Source of the DNA: Clostridia bacterium
GTDB lineage: Bacteria; Bacillota; Clostridia; Oscillospirales; CAG-382
Assembly (NCBI GenBank): GCA_017560285.1
Contig: JAFYOG010000085.1
Span: forward strand, 1-7,521
Direction of reading: 5' to 3'
Length of the DNA: 7,521 nt
A program made the translations under genes and the position numbers. The notes under the pieces are model-generated. The model saw nothing but the letters and a program-made list of their open reading frames with translations, made no database searches and was not told the DNA's origin. Below are positions 1 to 7,321 of this stretch, in pieces (position 1 is the first letter of the stretch; the number at the start of each line of letters is the position of its first letter).

Positions 1-2
1 AG

Positions 3-644
3 CAGGTTTACGGCATCACCTTCGAGCAGGGAAGAAACAACTTCGAAATTAACAAAGAGCTTCTTTCCAACGTAGTTTCCGATAATAAAGAGCTTCCCGA
101 AAGCGCAGTACGCGATTTAATTATCGCTCTTATCACCCTTAAATATACCCAGTCCAACTCGGTTTGCTACGCAGTAGACGGTCAGGCTATCGGTGTTGGC
201 GCAGGTCAGCAATCCCGTATCCACTGTACCCGTCTTGCAGGTACCAAGGCAGATACCTGGTTCCTTCGTCAGCACGAAAAGGTACTAAACCTTCCTTTCC
301 GTGCAGATATCGGCAGAGCAGACAGAGATAACGTTATCGACGGCTATATCAACAAGAACGAAGAAGACGTTTGTGCCGACGGTATTTGGCAGAAGTTCTT
401 CACTTCTCAGCCCGAACCTCTCACCGCCGAAGAAGCACGCGCTTATCTCGATTCTATCGACGGCGTTTCCTTGGGCTCCGATGCATTCTTCCCCTTCTCG
501 GATAATATCGAAAGAGCATACAAGAGCGGTGTAAAATACATCGCAGAGCCCGGCGGATCTATCCGTGACGATGCTGTTATCGATTGCTGTAACAAATACG
601 GTATGGCACTTGCATTCACGGGAATGCGTCTGTTCCACCATTAA
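3..644 (+). CDS. purH: AICAR transformylase (phosphoribosylaminoimidazolecarboxamide formyltransferase), C-terminal 213 residues; 5' end outside window
   Basis: This cytosolic enzyme transfers the formyl group of 10-formyl-THF to AICAR, giving FAICAR, the step before ring closure to IMP. The gene runs open from the window edge (codon phase begins at base 3) to TAA at 642-644. Visible motifs, numbered within the fragment, are YTQSNSVCYA (49-57), GAGQQSRIHCTRLAG (66-80), FLRQHEKVLNLPF (87-99), SDAFFPFSDN (159-168), EPGGSIRDD (182-190) and a terminal RLFHH. Asn52, Arg72 and Asp167 fit the spacing of Asn431, Arg451 and Asp546 in human ATIC. The insert after the CTRLAG motif is typical, from memory of the family, of the stand-alone clostridial enzyme of about 390 residues and of the eukaryotic transformylase domain. 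If so, roughly 180 residues are missing, including the catalytic Lys-His pair. The fragment cannot show whether an IMP cyclohydrolase domain is fused upstream, so the symbol purH is used loosely. The gene ends 18 bases before purD. Confidence 0.93.
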   Translation, partial: QVYGITFEQGRNNFEINKELLSNVVSDNKELPESAVRDLIIALITLKYTQSNSVCYAVDGQAIGVGAGQQSRIHCTRLAGTKADTWFLRQHEKVLNLPFRADIGRADRDNVIDGYINKNEEDVCADGIWQKFFTSQPEPLTAEEARAYLDSIDGVSLGSDAFFPFSDNIERAYKSGVKYIAEPGGSIRDDAVIDCCNKYGMALAFTGMRLFHH

Positions 645-649
645 TCTTT

Positions 650-654
650 AGGAG
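650..654 (+). promoter_or_regulatory. Ribosome-binding site of purD
   Basis: AGGAG lies 8 bases before the ATG at 663, in the 18-base gap after the transformylase stop. It is a strong Shine-Dalgarno match with good spacing and fixes the purD start. The gap is too short for a promoter plus terminator, so purD is probably read from the same transcript as the gene before it. Confidence 0.85.
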
Positions 655-662
655 CAATACTA

Positions 663-1934
663 ATGAAAATACTTGTTGTGGGCGGTGGCGGCAGAGAACA
701 CGCCATCATCCGTAAAATAAAAGAAAATAAATCAGTTACCCAAATCTTTGCGCTCCCCGGCAACGGCGGTATCGCCGCAGATGCAACCTGCGTAAATATC
801 GGCGCAAAGGATATCGAAGCTATCGTAAGCTTTGCGGTAGAAAACCAAATCGATTACGCTATCGTCGCTCCCGACGATCCCTTGGTGCTCGGCTGCGTAG
901 ATGCATTAGAGGCAAAGGGCATTCCTTGCTTCGGTCCCAAGGCAAACGCCGCAATTATCGAGGGCAGTAAGGTTTTTTCTAAGGAATTAATGAAGAAATA
1001 CGGCATTCCTACCGCCGCTTGCGAGGTTTTCGATAACGTTGACGAAGCGTTAAAATATATGGAAACCGCACCTATTCCCACCGTTATCAAGGCCGACGGC
1101 TTGGCGTTGGGCAAGGGCGTTATTATCGCCTTCACCCGCGAGGAAGCTGTTAACGCAGTTAAATCTATGATGTGCGATAAAGCCTTCGGCAAAAGCGGCG
1201 ACAGAATTGTCGTAGAAGAATTTTTGGAAGGCCCCGAGGTTTCGGTTCTTTCCTTTACCGATGGCAAAACCGTTGTTCCTATGATTTCTTCTATGGACCA
1301 TAAGCGTATCGGCGATGGCGATACAGGCTTAAATACAGGCGGTATGGGCACCATTGCTCCCAACCCCTATTATACAAGTGCAGTTGCGGCAGAATGTATG
1401 GAAAAAATCTTTTTGCCCACCATCAACGCTATGAACGCCGAGGGCAGACCTTTTAAGGGTTGCTTGTATTTCGGCTTAATGCTTACCAAGGACGGCCCCA
1501 AGGTTATAGAATATAACTGCCGCTTCGGCGACCCCGAAACTCAGGTTGTTCTTCCTTTGCTGGAATCCGATTTACTAACCGTTATGCAGGCTGTTACCAA
1601 CGAAACCTTGGCAGAAACCGAGGTTAAGTTCAGCAACGATTATGCTTGCTGCGTAATTATGGCATCCAAGGGCTACCCCGAAAGCTACGGCAAGGGCTAT
1701 CCTATTTCCATTCCCCAATCCGTTGCCAACAACGTTTACGTTGCAGGCGCAGCGTTAAATAACGGGGAAGTGGTTACCTCGGGCGGCCGTGTTTTGGGCG
1801 TAACTGCAGTATCCGATACCTTGCAGAACGCAATCAATGCATCCTATGCAATGGTAGACCAAATCAAGTTCGAAAATTCCTACTGCCGCCGCGATATAGG
1901 CGCACGTGCATTAAAAGCACCGGAGGTTAAATAA
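663..1934 (+). CDS. purD: Phosphoribosylamine-glycine ligase (GAR synthetase)
   Basis: PurD joins glycine to 5-phosphoribosylamine with ATP, giving GAR, the second step of de novo purine synthesis; it acts in the cytosol as an ATP-grasp ligase. The 423-residue length is normal for the family. The N-terminal domain begins MKILVVGGGGREHAI (1-15). The ATP-grasp region includes GPKANAAIIEGSK (91-103), IKADGLALGKGV (142-153) and VVEEFLEGPEVS (183-194). The signature DHKRIGDGDTGLNTGGMGT spans 212-230, and the metal/ATP-binding stretch IEYNCRFGDPETQ is at 282-294. The C-terminal end carries YCRRDIGARAL (407-417). Met211 before DHKR and Leu in place of Pro in the signature differ from the E. coli form but look like usual clostridial variants. 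Strong AGGAG supports the ATG at 663. Its TAA overlaps the purL ATG by one base, so the two are probably translationally coupled. No key residue appears to be missing. Confidence 0.98.
   Translation: MKILVVGGGGREHAIIRKIKENKSVTQIFALPGNGGIAADATCVNIGAKDIEAIVSFAVENQIDYAIVAPDDPLVLGCVDALEAKGIPCFGPKANAAIIEGSKVFSKELMKKYGIPTAACEVFDNVDEALKYMETAPIPTVIKADGLALGKGVIIAFTREEAVNAVKSMMCDKAFGKSGDRIVVEEFLEGPEVSVLSFTDGKTVVPMISSMDHKRIGDGDTGLNTGGMGTIAPNPYYTSAVAAECMEKIFLPTINAMNAEGRPFKGCLYFGLMLTKDGPKVIEYNCRFGDPETQVVLPLLESDLLTVMQAVTNETLAETEVKFSNDYACCVIMASKGYPESYGKGYPISIPQSVANNVYVAGAALNNGEVVTSGGRVLGVTAVSDTLQNAINASYAMVDQIKFENSYCRRDIGARALKAPEVK
1922..1926 (+). promoter_or_regulatory. Ribosome-binding site of purL, inside the end of purD
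   Basis: GGAGG lies within the last codons of purD, 7 bases before the ATG at 1934. It supports this purL start and initiation at the one-base TAATG overlap, either by termination-reinitiation or independently. Confidence 0.85.
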
Positions 1935-4900
1935 TGGTATACAGAGTATTTGTCGAAAAGAAAAAAGAATTAGCATTGGAAGCAAAGGCACTTCTATCCG
2001 ATGCCCGCACCCTTTTGGGTATCGAATCCTTAACCGATGTTCGTCTGTTCAACCGCTACGATGCAGAAAACATCACCGAAGAGCTTTTTAACTATTCCAA
2101 GCAAACCGTTTTTTCCGAACCTCAGCTCGACATCGTTACAGATAACGTAGATTTCTTAACCGATGCTGTTGTGTTCGCAGTAGAATATCTTCCCGGTCAG
2201 TTCGATCAGCGTGCCGATTCTGCCGCACAGTGTATTCAGATCATTTCTCAGGGCGACCGTCCCTTGGTTCGTACCGCCCGTGTATACGCCCTTTACGGCA
2301 ACCTTAGCGATGCCGATATTGCGGCTATCAAAAAGTACGTTATCAACCCCGTCGAATCCCGCGAGGCTGCCTTAGAAAAGCCCGAAACCTTGGCTATCGA
2401 ATACGATATCCCCACCACCGTTCGCACCCTTAACGGCTTTATTTCTCTTGACCGTGCAGGCTTAGAAGCATTTATCAAGGAATACGGCTTGGCAATGGAT
2501 ATCGACGATATCATCTTCTGTCAATCCTACTTTAAGCAAGAGGACAGAGATCCCACCATTACCGAAATCCGTATGATCGATACCTATTGGTCCGACCACT
2601 GCCGTCATACCACCTTTAATACGGTTATCGATAACGTAACCTTCGAGGACGATCTCCTTAAGAAGGAATACGAAAACTATATAAACACCCGTAAGGAACT
2701 TGGCAGAACCAAGCCCGTTTGCCTTATGGACGTAGCTACCCTTGCAGTTCGTTATCTTAAAAAAGCAGGCAAGCTCGATAAATTGGATGAATCCGAAGAA
2801 ATCAACGCTTGTACCGTTAAGGTAGATATCGAGGTTGACGGCGTAACCGAGCCTTGGTTGCTTTTGTTCAAGAACGAAACCCACAACCACCCCACCGAAA
2901 TCGAACCCTTCGGCGGTGCGGCTACCTGTATCGGCGGTGCAATCCGCGACCCGTTGTCCGGCAGATCCTATGTTTACGGCGCAATGCGCGTAACCGGCGC
3001 GGCAGATCCCTTGGTTCCCGTTTCCGAAACTATAAAGGGTAAATTACCTCAGCGTAAAATCGTTACTACTGCCGCAGCAGGCTATTCCTCCTACGGTAAC
3101 CAGATCGGTCTTGCAACCGGCATAGTAGACGAAATATATCACCCCGGCTATGCCGCAAAGCGTATGGAAATCGGCGCGGTTATTGCAGCGGCTCCCGCTG
3201 TTAACGTACGCCGCGAACGTCCCGAAGCAGGCGATGCTATCATCCTTTTGGGCGGTGCAACCGGCCGCGACGGCTGCGGCGGTGCAACCGGCTCTTCTAA
3301 ATCTCACACCGCTTCTTCCTTGGAAACCTGCGGTGCCGAGGTTCAAAAGGGTAACGCGCCCGAGGAACGTAAGCTTCAAAGATTGTTCCGCAACCCCGAG
3401 GCTTCTCAGCTTATCAAGCGTTGTAACGATTTTGGTGCAGGCGGCGTTTCCGTTGCAATCGGCGAGCTTGCCGACGGCTTGGAAATCGACCTTAACGCAG
3501 TTCCCAAAAAGTACGATGGCTTGGACGGCACCGAGCTTGCTATTTCCGAATCTCAGGAACGTATGGCAGTTGTTGTAGAAGCAAAGGACGTTGCCCGCTT
3601 CTTCGAGCTTGCCAAGACCGAAAACCTTTCCGCTGTTCAGGTTGCAACCGTAACCGATAAAAATCGTTTGGTAATGCATTGGAATGGCAACACCATCGTA
3701 GATATCAGCCGCGATTTCCTTAACTCCAACGGCGCCGATAAGCATATCGACGTTACCGTAGCTAAGGGCGAATACGATAATTCCTTTAAAGCAGAGGGCA
3801 GCTTTACCGAGCTTTACAGCAAGGTTGCTACCGACCTTAACACCTGCTCCAAGCGCGGCCTTTCCGAACGCTTCGACAGCACCATCGGCGCAGGCACCGT
3901 GCTTATGCCCTTCGGCGGTAAATATCAGCATACCCCCATTCAGGCAATGGTTCAAAAGATTTCCGTAGAAAAGAAGCATACCGATAACTGCTCCTTTATG
4001 TCTTGGGGCTATAACCCCTTCATTACCGAAAAGAGCCCCTACCACGGCGCTTACCTTGCGGTAATCGAATCTGTTGCAAAGCTTGTTGCAACCGGCGCAA
4101 AATTCCAGGACGTTTACCTAACCTTCCAGGAATACTTCGAACGTCTTGGTAAGGATCCCAAGCGTTGGGGCAAGCCTCTTGCCGCGCTTTTGGGCGCATA
4201 CCGCGCACAAATGGAATTGGGCATCGGCTCTATCGGCGGTAAGGATTCTATGTCCGGCTCCTTCGAGAATTTAGACGTTCCCCCCACACTTGTTTCCTTT
4301 GCCGTAACCACGGGCAAAACAAGCGACGTTGTTTCTCCCGAATTTAAAAAGGCAGGCAACAAGGTTGTCCTTCTAAAACCCGCTTTGGGCGAGGATAATC
4401 TTCCCAACCACGCTGCTTTCTATGAAAATTGTAACATAGTTACCTCCGCGCTCCGTTCCGGCGATGCAGTTTCCTGCTATACCCCCGGTATGGGCGGTGT
4501 TGCCGAAGCGGTTATGAAGATGTGCTACGGTAATATGCTCGGCTTCCGCTATAACGAAGACGTTACTATGGAAGAAATCTTCGGCTTGAACTACGGCGCA
4601 TTCGTTTTAGAGGTTAATCCCGATGTTGAAATCGGCAGAGTATTAGGCTACGTTACCGAAGAAAAGTCTCTATCCTACGGTAACGAGGTATACTGCTTAA
4701 ATAAACTGCTTTCCGAATACGAAAATAAATTAGAAAGCGTATATTCCTGCAACATTGCAGACAGCGCAAGCGACGTTCCCACCTTCAATTACAAGGCAAC
4801 CGACCGCGTTGCACCTGCAATCAAGTGCGCAAAGCCCAAGGTTCTTATCCCCGCATTCCCCGGCACCAACTGCGAATTCGATTCTGCCAAGGCAGTACGC

Positions 4901-5629
4901 GATGCAGGCGCCGACCCCGAAATTATTGTAATAAAGAACCTTTCTGCGGCAGATATTTCTTCCAGCGTAGAAGAATTTGCAACCAAGCTTAAATCTGCAC
5001 AGATGATCTTTATCCCCGGCGGCTTCTCCGGCGGCGATGAACCCGATGGCAGTGCAAAGTTTATTACTGCATTCTTCCGCAACGCCGCAATTAAAGAAGG
5101 CGTTACCGATCTGTTAGAAAACCGCGATGGCTTAATGTGCGGTATCTGTAACGGCTTCCAGGCGCTTATCAAGCTTGGCTTGGTACCCTACGGTAAGATT
5201 ATCGACACCGACGAAAACTGTCCCACTCTTACCTTTAACACCATATCCCGCCACCAATCCCGCATCGTTCGTACCCGTGTAGCTTCTAACAAATCTCCTT
5301 GGTTAGCGCTTACCAACGTAGGCGACGTTTACAACGTGCCTATTTCCCACGGCGAGGGCAGATTCCTCGCAAGCGAAGAGCTTATTAAGGAATTGGCTGC
5401 CAACGGTCAGATCGCTACCCAGTACGTAGATTTAGATAACAAGGCAACCGGCGACGTTCACTTCAACCCCAACGGCTCTATCTGCGCTATTGAAGGTATA
5501 ACCTCTCCCGATGGCAGAGTGTTCGGTAAAATGGGTCACAGCGAACGTATCGGCGCAGGCCTTTATAAGAACGTACCCGGCGAATACGATATTAAGATGT
5601 TTGAAGCGGCTGTACGCTACTTCAAATAA
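1934..5629 (+). CDS. purL: Phosphoribosylformylglycinamidine synthase, single-chain (FGAM synthase, glutaminase fused)
   Basis: PurL converts FGAR, glutamine and ATP to FGAM, glutamate, ADP and phosphate, the fourth step of purine synthesis. At 1231 residues it is the large one-chain form, holding the PurS-, PurL- and PurQ-like parts, so separate purS and purQ genes are not needed. Approximate layout: PurS-like N-terminus (1-150); linker with YWSDHCRHTTF (218-228); first synthase half with NETHNHPTEIEPFGG (314-328), GAGGVS (501-506) and SESQERM (538-544); second half with GGKDSMSG (768-775), which matches the auxiliary nucleotide-site motif; class I glutamine amidotransferase from about 968 to the end. 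The amidotransferase triad is visible as Cys1072 in GICNGFQ, with His1139 and Glu1141 in SHGEGR. Sequence style and length fit the clostridial/bacteroidal/streptococcal clade of the family rather than the proteobacterial form of about 1295 residues. It starts on the last base of the purD stop and ends 15 bases before fhs. No frameshift or missing catalytic residue is seen. Confidence 0.97.
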   Translation: MVYRVFVEKKKELALEAKALLSDARTLLGIESLTDVRLFNRYDAENITEELFNYSKQTVFSEPQLDIVTDNVDFLTDAVVFAVEYLPGQFDQRADSAAQCIQIISQGDRPLVRTARVYALYGNLSDADIAAIKKYVINPVESREAALEKPETLAIEYDIPTTVRTLNGFISLDRAGLEAFIKEYGLAMDIDDIIFCQSYFKQEDRDPTITEIRMIDTYWSDHCRHTTFNTVIDNVTFEDDLLKKEYENYINTRKELGRTKPVCLMDVATLAVRYLKKAGKLDKLDESEEINACTVKVDIEVDGVTEPWLLLFKNETHNHPTEIEPFGGAATCIGGAIRDPLSGRSYVYGAMRVTGAADPLVPVSETIKGKLPQRKIVTTAAAGYSSYGNQIGLATGIVDEIYHPGYAAKRMEIGAVIAAAPAVNVRRERPEAGDAIILLGGATGRDGCGGATGSSKSHTASSLETCGAEVQKGNAPEERKLQRLFRNPEASQLIKRCNDFGAGGVSVAIGELADGLEIDLNAVPKKYDGLDGTELAISESQERMAVVVEAKDVARFFELAKTENLSAVQVATVTDKNRLVMHWNGNTIVDISRDFLNSNGADKHIDVTVAKGEYDNSFKAEGSFTELYSKVATDLNTCSKRGLSERFDSTIGAGTVLMPFGGKYQHTPIQAMVQKISVEKKHTDNCSFMSWGYNPFITEKSPYHGAYLAVIESVAKLVATGAKFQDVYLTFQEYFERLGKDPKRWGKPLAALLGAYRAQMELGIGSIGGKDSMSGSFENLDVPPTLVSFAVTTGKTSDVVSPEFKKAGNKVVLLKPALGEDNLPNHAAFYENCNIVTSALRSGDAVSCYTPGMGGVAEAVMKMCYGNMLGFRYNEDVTMEEIFGLNYGAFVLEVNPDVEIGRVLGYVTEEKSLSYGNEVYCLNKLLSEYENKLESVYSCNIADSASDVPTFNYKATDRVAPAIKCAKPKVLIPAFPGTNCEFDSAKAVRDAGADPEIIVIKNLSAADISSSVEEFATKLKSAQMIFIPGGFSGGDEPDGSAKFITAFFRNAAIKEGVTDLLENRDGLMCGICNGFQALIKLGLVPYGKIIDTDENCPTLTFNTISRHQSRIVRTRVASNKSPWLALTNVGDVYNVPISHGEGRFLASEELIKELAANGQIATQYVDLDNKATGDVHFNPNGSICAIEGITSPDGRVFGKMGHSERIGAGLYKNVPGEYDIKMFEAAVRYFK

Positions 5630-5630
5630 T

Positions 5631-5635
5631 AGGAG
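5631..5635 (+). promoter_or_regulatory. Ribosome-binding site that decides the fhs start
   Basis: AGGAG sits in the short gap after purL. It directly abuts a TTG at 5636, which is too close for initiation, and is 9 bases before the ATG at 5645. It therefore argues for ATG 5645 over the upstream in-frame TTG. Confidence 0.85.
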
Positions 5636-5644
5636 TTGTATCAA

Positions 5645-7321
5645 ATGCAATATAAGACCGATATTGAAATCGCACAAAGCTGTCAGTTAAAGCATATAAA
5701 CGAAATTGCAAAAACAGCTAACATCGACGATAAATATATCGAACATTACGGCAAATACAAGGCAAAAATTGACCTTTCTCTTCTTACCGAAACAAAGAAT
5801 GAAAACGGCAAGCTTATCCTTGTAACGGCCATAACCCCCACCCCCGCGGGTGAGGGCAAAACCACCACAACTATCGGACTTGCCGACGGCTTACGCCGTA
5901 TCGGCAAGGACGTTACCGTGGCACTGCGCGAACCTTCCTTGGGCCCCGTGTTCGGCTTAAAGGGCGGCGCCGCAGGCGGCGGCTACGCTCAGGTTGTACC
6001 TATGGAGGATATTAACCTTCATTTCACAGGGGATTTCCACGCAATCGGCGCGGCAAACAATCTGCTTGCCGCTATGCTGGATAACCATATTATGCAGGGC
6101 AATGCGTTGGATATCGATATAACCCGTATCACGTGGAAGCGCTGTGTAGATATGAACGACCGCCAGCTCCGCAATATCGTTGACGGTATGGGCGGCAAGG
6201 CGAACGGTGTCCCCCGCGAGGATGGCTTCGATATCACCGTCGCATCCGAAATTATGGCGGTTCTCTGCCTTTCCGAATCTATATCCGACCTAAGAACAAG
6301 GCTTTCCAACATCATCGTTGGCTATAACAAATCGGGCGATCCCGTTACCTGCGGTCAGCTTAAATCCGCAGGCGCAATGACAGCATTGTTAAAGGATGCG
6401 TTAAAGCCCAATTTGGTTCAAACCTTAGAGGGAACTCCCGCCTTCGTTCACGGCGGTCCCTTTGCCAACATAGCCCACGGCTGTAACTCTGTTATTGCAA
6501 CAAGAATGGCGCTAAAGCTTGGTGATTATGCGGTTACCGAGGCAGGCTTCGGCGCAGATTTGGGCGCAGAAAAGTTTTTAGATATCAAATGCCGTATGGC
6601 AGGCCTTACCCCCGATGCAGTTGTTATGGTTGCCACTGTAAGGGCACTAAAAATGCACGGCGGATTGGCAAAGACCGAGCTTGGTACCGAAAATTTAGAA
6701 GCCTTAAGTCTTGGTATCCCCAACCTGCTTCGCCACGTATATAATATCAAGAGCGTTTATAAGCTACCCTGCGTAGTTGCCGTAAACCGCTTTCCCACCG
6801 ATACCGATGCCGAAATTCAGTACATTATCGATAAATGCCGCGAGCTTGGCGTTAACACCGTTCTTTCCAACGTTTGGGCAGAGGGTGGCGCAGGCGGCAT
6901 AGATTTGGCAAAAGAGGTTGTAAGGCTATGCGAGGAAGAAAAAGGCGATTTCACCTTCTCCTACGATTTAGATTTACCCATTGCCGATAAAATCGAAGCC
7001 GTTGTTAAAAAGGTATACGGCGGCGAGGGCATTACCATTATGCCTGCGGCGAAAAAGCAAATCGCATTGCTGGAATCCCAAGGCTTTGGCAAATTGCCCA
7101 TATGTATTGCCAAAACCCAATACAGCTTCAGCGACGATGCAACTCGCCTTGGCGCACCTACGGGCTTTACCGTTACCGTAAAGAACGTTAAAATCTCTGC
7201 AGGCGCAGGCTTTATAGTCGTGCTAACCGGCGATATTTTAACAATGCCTGGTCTTCCCAAGGTTCCCGCCGCAGAACGTATCGACGTTACCGACGACGGC
7301 TTAATTACAGGGCTGTTCTAA
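5645..7321 (+). CDS. fhs: Formate-tetrahydrofolate ligase (10-formyl-THF synthetase)
   Basis: This cytosolic enzyme makes 10-formyl-THF from formate, THF and ATP. The product is the formyl donor of AICAR transformylase, encoded upstream, and of PurN-type GAR transformylase; the same reaction is part of the methyl branch of the Wood-Ljungdahl pathway in acetogens. From ATG 5645 the protein has 558 residues, matching the usual 555-560. Visible motifs are the P-loop region TPTPAGEGKTTTT (64-76), EPSLGPVFGLKGGAAGGG (96-113), FTGDFHAIGAANN (127-139), FVHGGPFANIAHGCNS (267-282) and TEAGFGADLGAEKF (298-311). An in-frame TTG at 5636 would add three residues but abuts the ribosome-binding site, so it is not preferred. 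The gene follows purL by 15 bases and overlaps the next gene by one base. Its position suggests the cell matches formyl donor supply to purine synthesis; that is inference. Membership alone does not show acetogenesis, since many non-acetogenic clostridia carry fhs. Confidence 0.98.
   Translation: MQYKTDIEIAQSCQLKHINEIAKTANIDDKYIEHYGKYKAKIDLSLLTETKNENGKLILVTAITPTPAGEGKTTTTIGLADGLRRIGKDVTVALREPSLGPVFGLKGGAAGGGYAQVVPMEDINLHFTGDFHAIGAANNLLAAMLDNHIMQGNALDIDITRITWKRCVDMNDRQLRNIVDGMGGKANGVPREDGFDITVASEIMAVLCLSESISDLRTRLSNIIVGYNKSGDPVTCGQLKSAGAMTALLKDALKPNLVQTLEGTPAFVHGGPFANIAHGCNSVIATRMALKLGDYAVTEAGFGADLGAEKFLDIKCRMAGLTPDAVVMVATVRALKMHGGLAKTELGTENLEALSLGIPNLLRHVYNIKSVYKLPCVVAVNRFPTDTDAEIQYIIDKCRELGVNTVLSNVWAEGGAGGIDLAKEVVRLCEEEKGDFTFSYDLDLPIADKIEAVVKKVYGGEGITIMPAAKKQIALLESQGFGKLPICIAKTQYSFSDDATRLGAPTGFTVTVKNVKISAGAGFIVVLTGDILTMPGLPKVPAAERIDVTDDGLITGLF

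Noticed and set aside
211..300. Insert after CTRLAG in the transformylase as a possible novel domain
   Set aside because: The same insert is present in eukaryotic ATIC and in stand-alone clostridial enzymes, so it is a family feature.
285..641. Minus-strand open frame of 118 codons over the transformylase end
   Set aside because: The plus-strand frame here has clear AICAR transformylase motifs to its final RLFHH, so the antisense frame is a shadow.
645..662. Promoter, terminator or riboswitch between genes
   Set aside because: The gaps at 645-662 and 5630-5644 are 18 and 15 bases long and hold only ribosome-binding sites; no hairpin with a T-tract or purine riboswitch core is present.
1293..1352. 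PurD signature differing from the E. coli form (Met before DHKR, Leu for Pro)
   Set aside because: These changes match my recollection of clostridial PurD, and the surrounding ATP-grasp residues are intact, so loss of function is not suggested.
854..1363. Minus-strand open frame of 169 codons, antisense to purD
   Set aside because: It lies entirely inside a well supported purD and shows no domain; it is a codon-bias shadow.
1958..1969. A-rich run at the start of purL (AAG AAA AAA GAA) as a possible slippery site
   Set aside because: The purL frame continues intact for over 1200 codons, and there is no alternative product or need for frameshifting.
3044..4045. Minus-strand open frame of 333 codons, antisense to purL
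   Set aside because: Its codons align exactly with those of purL, and it stays open because purL uses no TTA, CTA or TCA codons over this stretch (reverse complements of stops). It ends where purL has a TTA leucine codon. The translation is low in complexity and shows no recognisable family.
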